Of a stretch of 64,000 bases of DNA, positions 24,910 to 35,900 are shown piece by piece (the stretch's first letter is position 1; each line of letters opens with the position of its first letter). The stretch is from Planctomycetota bacterium. GTDB taxonomy: Bacteria; Planctomycetota; UBA8742; UBA2392. The position numbers and the translations under genes were made by a program. The notes under the pieces were generated by a model. The model was not told where the DNA came from. It was given only the letters and a program-made list of their open reading frames with translations, and did no database searches. Where the stretch lies: positions 58,075 through 122,074 of the forward strand of contig JAJVIO010000027.1 in the NCBI GenBank assembly GCA_022071975.1, read 5' to 3'.

Positions 24910-27900
24910 AGCTGGTTGGCTGGGGTTCGAGGGTGATTGGTTCTTCGGTTTCTTCCTCGATCACCACTTGCGGGCCTTGCTGTTCGCCGCGGTGGGGGTC
25001 GATGTCCTTGTTGAACCAGCGCTTCACCCTTTGCAGCGTGTCCTCCAGCGCGAGGTAGGTTGAAGGCAGCATCACCAGCACCACCACCGTCGAGAACGCA
25101 ATGCCGAACGCCAGGCTGATCGCCATCGGGATCAGGAATGCCGCCTGCACAGAGCGCTCCAGCATGATCGGCGTCAGGCCGGCAAACGTGGTCAGCGATG
25201 TCAGCAGAATCGCCCGGAAGCGCCGGGGTCCGGCCTCGCGCACGGCCTCCAGCACTGTCTTGCCCTCTTCGCGCCGGTAGCGGTTGATGAAGTCGATCAT
25301 CACCAGGCTGTCGTTCACCACCACGCCCGAGAGGGCCAGCAGGCCGACGATGCTCAGGAACGTCACGTCCATGCCGATCGCCAAGTGCGCCCAGATCGCA
25401 CCCGCGACGCCGAACGGGATCACCCACATCACGATCGCCGGCTGGAAGTAAGAGCGGAAGGCCACCGCCAGCAGGCCGAACATCAGGAACATCGAGAGGA
25501 TCAGCCCCACGCGCAGGCCGGCGAAACTTTCCGCCTGGCGCTGCTGTTCGCCGCCGAACTTCCACGTCAGGCCCGGGTACTTCTCGGTCAGAGCCGGGAG
25601 GAAGTTGGCGGCCAGGTCGGCGTTCAGCTCGTTCGCGTTGGTGACCGTGCGGTTCAGGTCGCTGGTGACCACGATGGTGCGCTGGCGGTCCAGCCGGTTG
25701 ATGCTGCTGACACCGCGCGAGATGGTGTAGCCCGCGACTTCCGAGAACGCGGCCTCGCGCCCGTTGGGCAGGCGGATACGCATGTTCTCGAGGTTGCTGA
25801 TCGACTCGCGCTCGTCCTTCGGGTAGCGCACGAACACCTTCACTTCATCTTTGCCCACCTGCACGCGCTGGGCTTCGTTCCCGTAGAACGCGCCGCGTAC
25901 CTGCTGGATCAGCGCCGCCTGTGTCAGGCCAAGGCTGCGGCCCGATTCGCTGACTTCCGGCACGATCTCCAGCTTGCCCTCGCGGTAGTCGTCCGCGATG
26001 TCGAAGGTGCCCGGGTACTCGGCCAGGTGGCCCTTCAGGTCCTCGGCCGCCTGCTCGATCTGTTTCAGGTCGCGGCCGGCCAGCTCGACGTTCACGGCAG
26101 CACCCACGTTGACCTGGTCCGAGCTGAAGGTGAGCTCGATGGCATTGGGGATGCGCTGGCCGACCTTGTTGCGCCACATGTCGCGGATTTCGGAGGCTTT
26201 CAGTTCGCGCTTCTCGGACGAGACCAGCGCCAGGTGCACCTCGGCGATGTTGTCGCGGCTCTGGCTCGAGCCGCCTTCGCCCGGCGGGCCGTTGGCCATG
26301 CGGAAAGGATGCGCGCCCAGCACGGCGCGGATGTTTTCGACCACGCTGCCGCGCTTGTCGCCTTCCACCTCGGCGCGGATTTCCTCGGCCGTGGATTCCA
26401 GCACCTCAAGCGCGCGGCGTGTCTCCTCGGCGGAGGCGCCTTCGGGCAGGGTGACCGAGGCGATCACGTCGTTGCCCTCGATGGCCGGGAAGAACGCGAC
26501 TTTAATGCGCCCGCTGGCGAACAGGCCGCCGGTCAGGATCAGGAAGCCGAGCCCGCCGCCGATGATGGTCCAGCGCCAGCGGATTGTGAACTCAAGCGTG
26601 GGGCGGTAGGTCTTGTCGATGAACCAGTCCACCGTCTTCTCGAAGCCGCCCTGCACCTTTGACCACGCGCGGGGCAGGAACCAGTTGCTGAAGCGGCCCT
26701 TGCCCTCGCCGTGCGCCAGGTGCGCGGGCAGCACGAACAGGCTTTCCAACAGCGAAGCCGCCAGCGCCAGGATCACCACTGAGGCGATGGCGGCGGCGAA
26801 CACGCCTGTGCGCCCCGGCAGCATCAGCATGGGGCTGAAGGCGATTACCGTGGTGGCGATTGCCAGGCCCACCGGAAGCATGACCTCGCGTACTCCGTCG
26901 ATGGCGGCCTGCAGGGGCGGCTTGCCCATGCGGCGGTGGGCGTCAATGTTTTCACCCACCACGATTCCGTCGTCCACCAGGATGCCCAAGGCCAGCACGA
27001 AGCCGAAGCTGGACAGGAAATTGATCGTCATGCCCGCCCAGGGCATCAGCCACACGGTGCCCAGCACGGCCGTGGCCAGCCCGACCGCCACCCACATGGC
27101 GAGCCGCGCGCGCAGGAAGAAAGCCAGCACCAGGAACACCAGCAGCAGGCCCTGCATGCCGTTCCACTTGAGCAGGTCGAGGCGCTCAATCAGGTTTTCC
27201 GAGATGTCACGGAACTTCTGGATGGTGACGCCGGGCGGGAGCTCGGCTTTCTTCTTCTCGGTGTAGGCGGCGACGGCTTCGGCAATCGCCAGCGTGTCCT
27301 GGTCGCCGACGCGGTAGACCTCGATCATCAGGCTGCGGCGCCCGTTGACGCGGGATTCCAGGGTGACTTCCTCAAAGGTCTCGCGCACGTCGGCCAGGTC
27401 ACCAACTTTGATTTCCGTTCCGTCCGGGCGGGTGATCACCGGGATGCGCTCGAACTCTTCACGCGTGTAGGCCTGGCTGCTGCTGCGGAACAGGATTTCG
27501 CCGCCCTCTGTCTCGACCGAGCCGGCGGGCAGGTTCAGCGAGTAGCGGTTCACCGCGGCTGCGATCTCCGCAAAGCCGAGGCCGTAGCGGCGCAGGTCGT
27601 CTTCGCGCACGCTGATTGCGATCTCGTGGTTGCGGTCGTCGCTGATCTCGGCCTTGCTGATTTGCGGCAGGGCGACGATCTCTTCGCGCACCTGGTCGGC
27701 CAGGCGGGTCAGCTCGCGCTCGGACATGTCGCCCGCGAGCAGCAGCCACACAACGCGCTCTTCGATTTTCCCCTCGCGGATCACCGGCTCTTCGGCCTCG
27801 GCGGGGAAGGTGGTGATGGCGTCGATCTCGGCCTTCACTTCGTCGGTGACGTCCTTGATGTCCTCGCCGTCTTTGATTTCGACGGTGACCAGGCCGAGGC

Positions 27901-28162
27901 TTTCCGTGGCGCGGCTGCTGATGCGCTTGACGCCGTCGATGCCCTGGATCGCCTCCTCGATCTTGATGTTGACCGATTCTTCGACTTCCTCGGGCGTAGC
28001 GCCCGGGTACAGCACCGAGACGCTGATGATCTCGGGCTCGATGTCCGGAAACGCGGTACGCCGGATGATCGGCAGTGTCATCAACCCGCCGATCAGGAAC
28101 ATGCCCATCAGCAGGTTGGCCGCGACGCCGTTGCGCGTGAACCAGGCTACCAGGCCGTTCAT
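24908..28162 (-). CDS. RND efflux transporter, HAE1/AcrB-type inner membrane pump
   Basis: 1084 aa, full length for the family. N-terminal TM1, NGVAANLLMGMFLIGGLMTLPIIRRTAFPD, then porter domain with YPGATPEEVEESV. TM4 contains ALGILVDDGIVVGENIDAHRRMG, with the paired Asp proton-relay residues. Second half repeats the fold (ALSGVVVNDSLVMIDFINRYR). The VDD motif marks a drug/amphiphile exporter rather than a CusA-type metal pump. It shares a 4-nt overlap with the upstream adaptor gene and is last in tetR-OMF-MFP-RND. Confidence 0.95.
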   Translation of the reverse strand: MNGLVAWFTRNGVAANLLMGMFLIGGLMTLPIIRRTAFPDIEPEIISVSVLYPGATPEEVEESVNIKIEEAIQGIDGVKRISSRATESLGLVTVEIKDGEDIKDVTDEVKAEIDAITTFPAEAEEPVIREGKIEERVVWLLLAGDMSERELTRLADQVREEIVALPQISKAEISDDRNHEIAISVREDDLRRYGLGFAEIAAAVNRYSLNLPAGSVETEGGEILFRSSSQAYTREEFERIPVITRPDGTEIKVGDLADVRETFEEVTLESRVNGRRSLMIEVYRVGDQDTLAIAEAVAAYTEKKKAELPPGVTIQKFRDISENLIERLDLLKWNGMQGLLLVFLVLAFFLRARLAMWVAVGLATAVLGTVWLMPWAGMTINFLSSFGFVLALGILVDDGIVVGENIDAHRRMGKPPLQAAIDGVREVMLPVGLAIATTVIAFSPMLMLPGRTGVFAAAIASVVILALAASLLESLFVLPAHLAHGEGKGRFSNWFLPRAWSKVQGGFEKTVDWFIDKTYRPTLEFTIRWRWTIIGGGLGFLILTGGLFASGRIKVAFFPAIEGNDVIASVTLPEGASAEETRRALEVLESTAEEIRAEVEGDKRGSVVENIRAVLGAHPFRMANGPPGEGGSSQSRDNIAEVHLALVSSEKRELKASEIRDMWRNKVGQRIPNAIELTFSSDQVNVGAAVNVELAGRDLKQIEQAAEDLKGHLAEYPGTFDIADDYREGKLEIVPEVSESGRSLGLTQAALIQQVRGAFYGNEAQRVQVGKDEVKVFVRYPKDERESISNLENMRIRLPNGREAAFSEVAGYTISRGVSSINRLDRQRTIVVTSDLNRTVTNANELNADLAANFLPALTEKYPGLTWKFGGEQQRQAESFAGLRVGLILSMFLMFGLLAVAFRSYFQPAIVMWVIPFGVAGAIWAHLAIGMDVTFLSIVGLLALSGVVVNDSLVMIDFINRYRREEGKTVLEAVREAGPRRFRAILLTSLTTFAGLTPIMLERSVQAAFLIPMAISLAFGIAFSTVVVLVMLPSTYLALEDTLQRVKRWFNKDIDPHRGEQQGPQVVIEEETEEPITLEPQPTS

Positions 28163-29316
28163 GGCTGCTCCTTGGTGAGTTCCACGGGCATGTCCTCAAC
28201 CACCATGTCGAGACGCGAGGTCACCACCTGCTCGCCTTCTTCCAGGCCGGCGCTGATCAGCACCGACTCCGGCGTGGCGCGCACCACCGTGACTTCGCGC
28301 TGCTTCAGGCGGTTTGCGGGATCGACCACGAGTACGCGCCCATCGGGGCGCAGGGCAGCGCGCGGCAGCACGAACACGCGCTCGGCTTCGCGACCGGTGA
28401 TCACCGCGTTCACAAAGGTGTTGGGCAGCAGTGGCGTGGCCTGGGCGCTGCCGTAAGGATCCCGGACGCGCGCGACCGCGTAGTACATGCGGGTTTGCGG
28501 GTCAACCTCGGCCTCTGTGCGCACGATGCGCGCGGGCCAGGAGATTACGTCCGGCCCGAAACGCGCGCTGAGCTGCACCTGCGGCGCGCGCTCATCGTCG
28601 TACTCGAGCTGGCCGCCAAGCGGCAGCTCAAGGAAGCCGATGTCGTCGGCGCTCAAGGGCAGCCTGACCTCGGCGTAGTCCGTGGCGTACACGCGCGCCA
28701 CCGGCGTGCCCAGGCCGATGAACTGCCCCTGCTCGACCAGCTTCAGGCGCACGCGCCCGTCGTATGGGGCGAGGATGCGCGTGCTCAGGAAATCCACGTT
28801 GGCCTTGGCGTGCGCGGCCAATGCTCCCTGCACCGCGGCGTTGCGCTCGGCCAGCTGGGGCTCGCGCAGCAGCAGCGGGTCGGCGGGACCCTGGCCGTAC
28901 TTCTCCCATTCGCGCTTGGCCAGCCGCGCCTCGGCCTCTTCGCGCTGCAGGGCTGCCTTGGCGGTGGCAAGTGCCGCTTCGGCCTGGGCCAGCGCGGCCT
29001 TGGCGGCGAGGTCATCAATCACCACAAGCTCGTCGCCGGCCTTAAAGAAGCCGCCGTTTACGAAGGCCGGGTGCACCGCCGCGATGCGGCCGGGAACCTC
29101 GGACGTCAGCGTGGTTTCCGTGCGCGGAGCAACGGTGCCGGTGGTGCGTACCTCGTAGCGCCAGGCCTGCGGCTTGACCGTCACGGTCGTCACGCGCGGC
29201 AGGCTTTTTTCCGGTGTCACGGTCTGAACCTTGACTTGTGAGGCCTTGAGGGCAACGGCGCCGCCGATGCTGACCAGCAATGCAACAGCGGGCAGAATGT
29301 ACTTAAGGAGTTTCAT
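28159..29316 (-). CDS. RND periplasmic adaptor (membrane fusion protein)
   Basis: About 385 aa from ATG 29316 (MKLLKYILPAVALLVSIGGAVAL); a start at 29328 is also possible. N-terminal membrane anchor, lipoyl-like half motifs (ETTLTSEVPGRIAAVHPAFVNGGFFKAGDELVVID and LSTRILAPYDGRVRLKLVEQGQFIGLGTPVARVY) around a helical hairpin, then beta-barrel and membrane-proximal domains. Bridges the RND pump and the outer-membrane factor. Overlaps the upstream gene by about 14 nt. Confidence 0.93.
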   Translation of the reverse strand: MKLLKYILPAVALLVSIGGAVALKASQVKVQTVTPEKSLPRVTTVTVKPQAWRYEVRTTGTVAPRTETTLTSEVPGRIAAVHPAFVNGGFFKAGDELVVIDDLAAKAALAQAEAALATAKAALQREEAEARLAKREWEKYGQGPADPLLLREPQLAERNAAVQGALAAHAKANVDFLSTRILAPYDGRVRLKLVEQGQFIGLGTPVARVYATDYAEVRLPLSADDIGFLELPLGGQLEYDDERAPQVQLSARFGPDVISWPARIVRTEAEVDPQTRMYYAVARVRDPYGSAQATPLLPNTFVNAVITGREAERVFVLPRAALRPDGRVLVVDPANRLKQREVTVVRATPESVLISAGLEEGEQVVTSRLDMVVEDMPVELTKEQP

Positions 29317-30727
29317 CGCTCGTCCCATTTTCGATCACACTTGACGCGTCAAATCCGCCCCCCAGCGCGGAATAAAGGTCAACCCTTGAGTTCAACAGCG
29401 CCAGCCGCGTAGCCAGCTGCGCACCCTGCGCGTTGAACAGCTGGCGGCGCGTCTGCAGCACCTGGGTAATGTCCAGCGCGCCCTGGTAGTAGCGCTCGGT
29501 GGCGATCTCCAGCGCGGCACGGGTTTCGGTTACGGTCGTGCTCAGCGCCTCCAGCTCACGGCGCAGGTGGGCTTCGTTGGCCAGTGAGTTCTCGACTTCC
29601 GCGAACGCCTTCAGCGCCACCACCACGTAGTAGGCCAGCGCGCCGCGTTCCAGCGCCTGGGTGCGGTCGATCTCGGCCCAGCGCCGGCCGCCGTCGAACA
29701 GCGGTGCCAGCAGGTTGCCCAGCAGGTTGAACACGAAGAACTTGCCGTCCAGCACGTCCGCCACCTGGTCCGACGCCAGGCCCGTGGAGCCTGTCAGCGA
29801 GATGCGCGGCAGCAGGTCCAGGTACGCCGCCCGAACGCGCGAGTCCGCGGCCGCAACCTTGCGCTCGGCCTCTGCGATGTCCGGCCGGCGGGTGAGCAAC
29901 TGTGAGGGCAGGCCGCCCGGAGGAGCGGGCAGCTCAGCGGGCAGAGTGCCCGAGGTTTCGACCAGCGCGGCCGGGTAGCGACCCAGCAGCAGTTCGAGCT
30001 GGCGGCGCGCCAGCTTGTAGACGCGGCGCAGGGTCTCGATGCGCGCCTCGCTGGAGGCCACGTCGGCCAGCGCCAGCCGGTAGTCGAAGGCGCTGCGCAG
30101 GCCGGCCTTGTAGCGGTCTTCCACGCGCTCGGACAACTCGCGCGCGCTGGCCAGGTTGCCTTCGGCGAGCTGGATCTGCTGCCAGGCCTCGGAGGCCGAG
30201 AACCAGGCCTTCACCACTTGCACGATCAGCGAAAGGCGCGCGCCGTAGTATGCAGCTTCCAGGGCCTGGCGGTCGGCGATGGCGGCCGACTGGGCGGCGC
30301 GCACACGGCCCCACAGGTCGATCTCCCATTGCAGGTTGAGCGACACGCCGACCCGCTGGGTTTCGATCTCGGTGAGGCTCGGTCCGCCGAAGGACTGCAC
30401 GGTGCGGGTGCGGCTGCCGTCCACGCTGCCGGTCACGTTGGGCATCGCGCCGGCCTGCACGGTACGGATGTTCGCTCCGGCGGCTTCGATGCGGCTGGCG
30501 ACCTCCCACAGGCTGGGATTGTTGCGCAAGGCTTCTTCCACCAGCGCATCGAGGCGCGGGTCGCCAAAGGCGGTCCACCAGTCGTCGGCGACCTCTTCGT
30601 CAGCCAGGGGCCGCTCTGTCCAGTTGGCCGGGACCTCGACCGGTACTTCAGGCTGCTGAGGCGGTGGGGGCGAGGCGCAGGCGGCAAGCAGCAGGCCGGG
30701 CGCGATCAACCATGCCAGGCGTTTCAT
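29303..30727 (-). CDS. Outer-membrane efflux lipoprotein, NodT/OprM type
   Basis: 474 aa. MKRLAWLIAPGLLLAACASPPPP has a lipobox (LLAAC). NWTERPLADEEVADDWWTAFGDPRLDALVEEALRNNPSL is the NodT-family start; TolC-type long helices follow, with RRPDIAEAERKVAAADSRVRAAYLDLLPRISLTGSTG. Trimeric channel for the RND pump. Near its 3' end the sequence contains the palindrome TTGACGCGTCAA, coding for FDASS. Confidence 0.94.
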   Translation of the reverse strand: MKRLAWLIAPGLLLAACASPPPPQQPEVPVEVPANWTERPLADEEVADDWWTAFGDPRLDALVEEALRNNPSLWEVASRIEAAGANIRTVQAGAMPNVTGSVDGSRTRTVQSFGGPSLTEIETQRVGVSLNLQWEIDLWGRVRAAQSAAIADRQALEAAYYGARLSLIVQVVKAWFSASEAWQQIQLAEGNLASARELSERVEDRYKAGLRSAFDYRLALADVASSEARIETLRRVYKLARRQLELLLGRYPAALVETSGTLPAELPAPPGGLPSQLLTRRPDIAEAERKVAAADSRVRAAYLDLLPRISLTGSTGLASDQVADVLDGKFFVFNLLGNLLAPLFDGGRRWAEIDRTQALERGALAYYVVVALKAFAEVENSLANEAHLRRELEALSTTVTETRAALEIATERYYQGALDITQVLQTRRQLFNAQGAQLATRLALLNSRVDLYSALGGGFDASSVIENGTSDETP

Positions 30728-31377
30728 CGTTTGGCTCCTTTGCGCATTACGCGGCCGGGTGCGGCTTCCATGCCGGCGGTGCAGAAATCGACCAGGCGGT
30801 CGGCGAGGCCGGCCGGGTCTTCACTGACCGGCGTGACCTTTACCGCGGCACAGATGGTCTTGGTGTTCATGACGACGAAAGCGAACGAGCCCACGGAGAA
30901 CACGAGGCGGAGGCGGATTTCCTCGGGCGTCAGCTTCGGCAGCGCCCTTTTCAACTGTTCGACGAACGACTGAAGGGAATTGTGAAACGTGCGTTCGACC
31001 ATTTCGCCCACGACCTGGAACATGCCCTCGAACTGCACGCGCGCGAGCAGCTTGGCGAAGTGAGGGTACTCGGCGGCGATGCGCACGGTGGGGAAGATGA
31101 AGGCGTTGATCACGGAGCGCACGGTGGGGGGCTTCTTGCCTGCGGCCTCAACGGCAAGGGCAAGCATGCGGTTGCGCTCATCGATCAGTGTGCGCACGCG
31201 GCGCAGCAGTACTTCGCGCAGCAGGACATCTTTGCCGCCGAAGTGGTAGTTGACGGAAGCCAGGTTGGCGCCGGCCTCGGCGGTGATGTCGCGCACGGAC
31301 GCGCCATCCACGCCATGGATTGCAAACAGTCGTTCGGCGGCATCAAGCAGGCTATCACGGGTGTGCGGCGTATTCAT
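30724..31377 (-). CDS. TetR-family regulator, CecR-like, of the efflux operon
   Basis: 217 aa from ATG 31377 (MNTPHTRDSLLDAAERLFAIHGVDGASVRDITAEAGANLASVNYHFGGKDVLL). C-terminal YPHFAKLLARVQFEGMFQVVGEMVERTF is like the CecR (YbiH) ligand domain. First gene of the efflux operon and overlapping the OMF gene by 4 nt, so it very likely represses its own operon and responds to an exported toxic compound. The upstream strand has a TACATACG-type short repeat near 31385-31400, which could be the operator. Confidence 0.9.
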   Translation of the reverse strand: MNTPHTRDSLLDAAERLFAIHGVDGASVRDITAEAGANLASVNYHFGGKDVLLREVLLRRVRTLIDERNRMLALAVEAAGKKPPTVRSVINAFIFPTVRIAAEYPHFAKLLARVQFEGMFQVVGEMVERTFHNSLQSFVEQLKRALPKLTPEEIRLRLVFSVGSFAFVVMNTKTICAAVKVTPVSEDPAGLADRLVDFCTAGMEAAPGRVMRKGAKR

Positions 31378-31439
31378 GCACGGATAATCAAACGTATGTA
31401 TGAAAAAGTCAAGAGCAAAAAAACGCGTGCACGACGCCG

Positions 31440-31473
31440 AAAAAGGAAGGAGGGGAGGCCCTGGGGCCTCCCC
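31440..31473 (-). terminator. Rho-independent terminator of the surface-protein gene
   Basis: Minus-strand stem GGGGAGGCC / GGCCTCCCC with a 4-nt loop, followed by TCCTTCCTTTTTC. About 35 nt past the surface-protein stop. Confidence 0.75.
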
Positions 31474-31505
31474 TGCTGGGTATTGCGCTTGAAGGTGGGA
31501 ATCAA

Positions 31506-32897
31506 TCAGGAGGGGAGTTTGCGCCACGCGCGAAGGCGGGACGCGACGATCAGCAGGGCCAAAGCACCCAGTAGCAGGGCCCACATGCCGTCGTAGTTGT
31601 CGCTTCCGGTCGAGCAGCCGCCGCCGCTGTCGCCACCGCCGCCGCTGCCGCCCCCGACCACGCCGGCAAAGCCGGCGACGGTGAAGGTGTAAGCGCCTTC
31701 GTTGGCGTCATCGTTCAGGATCTGCACGTTGAAGCTGAATGAGCCGGACGCGGTCGGCGCTACCTGGATGGTGAACGTCGTGCTGCCACCGACCGCGATG
31801 GTTGTGTTCGGAACGGCCGTGACGGTGGCCGTCGCGTTGACCGGCGACAGGATCTGCACCGCCGGCGAGCCGATCAGCGACAGGTCCATGTTGCCGTTGT
31901 TCTGGATGGTGAAGGTGTAGCTGCTGGAGGAGCCCGGGGTGACCGTGCCTACGCTGAACACACCGCCCTGGGCCAGGGCCGCGCTGTTCGGGTCCAGAAT
32001 GTCGATCTCGGGCGTCGAAAGGCCGGTGCCCGACACAGTGATGGTGTAGTTGCCTTCGTTCGGGTCGCTGTTGGCGATCACCATATCGAAGCTGAAGGCG
32101 CCGCTGCCCGGGGTCAGCTCAACCTGGAAAGGCGCCAGCGCGGCCGGGGCCAGCGTGGTGATGGTCGGCTGCTGAATCACGGAGACGGTCAGGTTGCTCA
32201 CGTTCTGGATGTCCACGATGGGCGTACCGGTCAGCAGCAGCGACGTGTTGCCGCCGTTGACGATGTAGTAGGTCAGCGCCTGCGTCACGTTCTCCGCCAC
32301 GCCGCCCAGGTTGTCCGTGCCGCCGTCGGCGATGGAGGTGCCTGCCGGACGCTGCACGTCGATTTCGGGCTCGGCACCGGTGCCGATGATGGTGATCTGG
32401 TACGGGTTCTCGTCCGGGTCATCGCTGCTGAGCAGCACCTCGACCAGGAAGGTGCCGCCGGAGATGGGGGTGACGTCGATGCTGAAGGCGTCCGCCTGGC
32501 CCGGGTTCAGCTGGCCGACGCTGGGCTGGGCGGTGATGCTGACGTTGCAGTTGTAGGTGGTGCCGATCTGCACCGCGCTGGTGAAGTTCAGCACGTTGGC
32601 GCCGGTGGGGGCGACGTTGGCGACGTCATAGGTGAGCGAGATCGGTGTGGAAATCGGCTGCGTGCCGACCAGGTCGATGCCGTTGTTGGCGATGGAGGTG
32701 CCGCCGCGGGAGATGTCGATGTCCGGCAGAATCTGCAGGCGGATGTCATCCAGCAGCAGGTGGTCGGAGTTCAGGGTGTCGGCCATCTGGAAGCGGATCA
32801 CCATCTGGGCGGTATAGTTGAGCGACAAGGCGCTCATCATCGCGGAGAGGTTGATCGACTGGTAGTTCCACACGCCCTCGGTCCCGCCACAGTACAA
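31506..32897 (-). pseudogene. C-terminal part of the giant surface protein, after an in-frame TAG
   Basis: Same reading frame as the upstream ORF 32910-37415, separated only by one TAG. The track's Met (MYCGGTEG) is internal to a repeat and has no RBS, so this is not a separate gene by origin. Contents: end of repeat 4 (GVWNYQSINLSAMMSALSLNYTAQMVIRFQ), three choice-of-anchor-D/ASH-like beta domains (DIDISRGGTSIANNG, EIDVQRPAGTSIADGG, EIDILDPNSAALAQGG), a Gly/Ser linker, GGGCSTGSDNYDG, one TM helix and RLRAWRK. That end looks like a Cys-type tripartite C-terminal sorting signal. Function depends on TAG readthrough, restart, or the stop being an error. Confidence 0.75.
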
Positions 32898-32909
32898 CTG
32901 GTATGCAGC

Positions 32910-35900
32910 CTATTCCCAGGTCGCGCCGCCGTCAGTGCTGACGAACACGCCCTGGTAGGGGTCGGTGGCCGTAGCCGCGTCCAGACCTTCGTCGTTCCAG
33001 TAGAAGTCGAAGAGCACGCTGGCGCTGGTGGTGATCGCCGACATATCGAGGTACAGGTCCAGCGTTGTCGCGCCGGTACCGGTGTCGCCAAACATGTCAA
33101 GCATGCCCGAACCGGAATTCGGGCTGCTGCCGAGGATGGGGCCGGCGGTGATCAGGTAGCCGCTTGCACCGGTGACACTGTCGCTGCCCGGGGCGCCGCC
33201 GACAGTAATCACCGTCGGAATGGTCTGGGCGCCGGTGGCGAAGATGGCGTTGGCGTAGGTTGACGCGGTCTCAAACCCTTCCGTGAAGGGCAGGGTGGCG
33301 GGCTGGATGACCGTCACCGTGCCGCCGCCGTTCACCGGGAAAGTGCCGGAAACGGCGCCCGGCGTGGTGGTCACGTCCGTGTCCGCGGCGATGCTGCAAC
33401 CCAGGCTCTCAGGTACAGCGGACGTTGCGGAGATGTCGGCGGTGACGAATACCGTTGCCGAGGTGCTGCTCAGGTTCAACAACGGAGCGCCGGTGAAGTT
33501 GACGATGCCGCCGGAGAACGCGCCGGTTGCGCCGAGCTGTGTGTCGCCGGTGCTGAACACGCCGTCGCTGTTGGTGTCGGCCCAGAGTTTCACGCCCGCC
33601 ACATCCGTGTCAGTGATGGTGCCAGTCTTGCTCACCGTAATCGTGGAAATGCTCTGGTTGGAGTTCACAGCAGTCAGGAAGAAGCTGCCGATCACGACGT
33701 CGGTGTCGCCTGGCATTGCAATCCGATCGGCCGGCTGCGGGCCGGCGTTGACCCGGAGAGCCGCGGCAGCAAGGGCAACGGTCACGTCGTCAATGAAGAT
33801 ACCGTCGCCACCGGAGAAGGACGAGTTGTCCTGGCCCTGGAAGCGGAGGATCATGTTCGAGGTGTAGTTCAGGCCAGCCTGTTGAAGCGCTGCGGACAGG
33901 TTGACGCTGATGTTATTCCAGACGTTGTTGGTGTACGCGGATGGTTCCAGGCGGAAAATAGCCACCCAGGTTGCGCCGCCGTCGTTGCTGATCAGCACCA
34001 GGTCTTCGTTGTCGGTTTCGTCGGCGTTGTCAGTGAATGAGAATGACAGGTCGATCGTGTCGGTTGCTGCGTTGTACGCGCTGAGGTCAAACAGCATGTC
34101 CATGGCGGCCGCGGCGTCACCGCTGGGGAAGTCGAACATCACGTAGTTCGGCGAGGAGGGGGGCACGAACGCGCCTTGCTGTGCGGTAACTTGTACCTGG
34201 CCCGCGTTGGTGAAGTTGGTCATGGAGACCGTGCCACCCACGGCCGTCGCCGACGGATACATGCCCGGCGCGCTGTGGAACACGATGTTGCTATACGTGC
34301 CATCGAAGTTTTCGGTGTGGGGCAGGCTGCTGACCGGGGCGACGACGGTGAGGCTGTCCAGGTCAATCGGGAAGCTACCGCCGACGTATCCCGGGGTGGC
34401 AGTCACGTCGCTGGCCGCAGTCACTCGCATCTGGATGTTGGCGGGGACTGTCGGTGCAGCTGCGATGTTGCCAGTCACGAACAGGCGCATGGCCTGGTTG
34501 TTTGTGTAGCTGCGCAGGGGCGCGCCGGTGAAAGTCACCGTGGAGCCGGACATGGTCGCCACGGTCGAGCCCAGCTGGGTGTCGCCGGTGCTGAACACGT
34601 CGTCGCCATTGGTGTCTTCCCAGAGCTTCAGGTTCGTGATGTCACTGTTGTTGGCAGTGCCGATCTGGGTGAAGGTGATGTTGGAAAGGGCCTGAGTCGA
34701 GTTGACCGAGACCGTGTCAACGCTGGCAAGCACCTGGTCGTTCTGGCCGCCGAAGGCAGCCGCAACGAGGCCGGTAACCGGCAGCACCGTGAGGTGCGGG
34801 GCCGGGTCTTCGACGCGGATGTCATCGATCAGCAGGTGGTCGGCCGTGGAGTTTTCAGCCATCTGGAAGCGGATCACCATCTGTCCCGTATAGTTCAGGG
34901 TCAGTGTGGTCAGCACGGTGGAGAGGTCCATCGTGACGTGGTTCCAGACGCCTTCCGTGGTGTTGGTGGGGAACTGGAAGAGTGCCGCCTCCCAGGTGGT
35001 GCCGCCGTTGGTGCTCAGGAACACGCCCTGCATGACGTCGGTGGCCGCCAGAATGTCCAGGCCTTCATCGTTCCAGTAGAACTCGAAGGTGACCACGTCG
35101 CTGGTGGAGAAGCCGGACATGTCGAACCAGAAGTCCATGGCGGTTGCGCCGGTGCCGGTACCGCCGAACATGTCGAGCATGCCGGTGCCGGAGTTCGGGC
35201 TGCTGCCGAGGATCGGGCCGGCCGTGACCTGGTAGCCGCTGGCGCCGGTCGTTACTGAGCTGCCGGGGGTGCTGGGCGGTGTTGCGGTCACGGTCGGGAC
35301 GGTCTGCGCGCCGGTCGTGAAGGTGCTGTGGAAGTAGGGAGGGGCGGTTTCAAAGTCCTGCACGAACGGGTAGCTGGTAACCGGCGCCTTCAGGAAGGCT
35401 TGGTCGAGATCAACCGGGAAAGTTCCCTCAACGCCGCCCGGGTTGGTGGAGACATCGGTGGAAGCCGCAACCTGGAATTGGATGTAGGCCGGTACTGTCG
35501 GTACGGCCGCGATGTCCGCAGTCACGAAGAGCCGCATGGACTGGTTGGTGGTGTAGCTGCGCATGGGTGCACCGCTGAAAGTCACGGTTGCGCCAGCCAT
35601 GGCAGCGACATTGGAACCAAGTTGGTTGTCGCCCGCGTTGAAAATGCCGTCCGTGTTGGTGTCTTCCCACAGCTTCAGGTTGGTGAGGTTTGCGTTGTTG
35701 GCGGTGCCGACCTGGGTGAAAGTGATGCTGTTGAGGGACTGAGTAGAATTCAGAGAGAACGTGTCGACGGTCGCGACGAGTGTGCCTGTAGCGCCGGCTA
35801 CGGCGTCGGTCGAAGCGCCAGACACCGGGAAAATGCGGAGAGCGGGTGACGGGTCAGGGATGCGGATGCTGTCCAGCAGCATGATGTCCGTGTCAAGGTC

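Noticed and set aside
26936-28456. 506-aa plus-strand ORF
   Set aside because: Antisense to the RND pump and adaptor; no RBS or domain.
32898-32912. Frameshift in the giant surface protein
   Set aside because: Both halves are in the same frame (difference is a multiple of three); only a TAG separates them.
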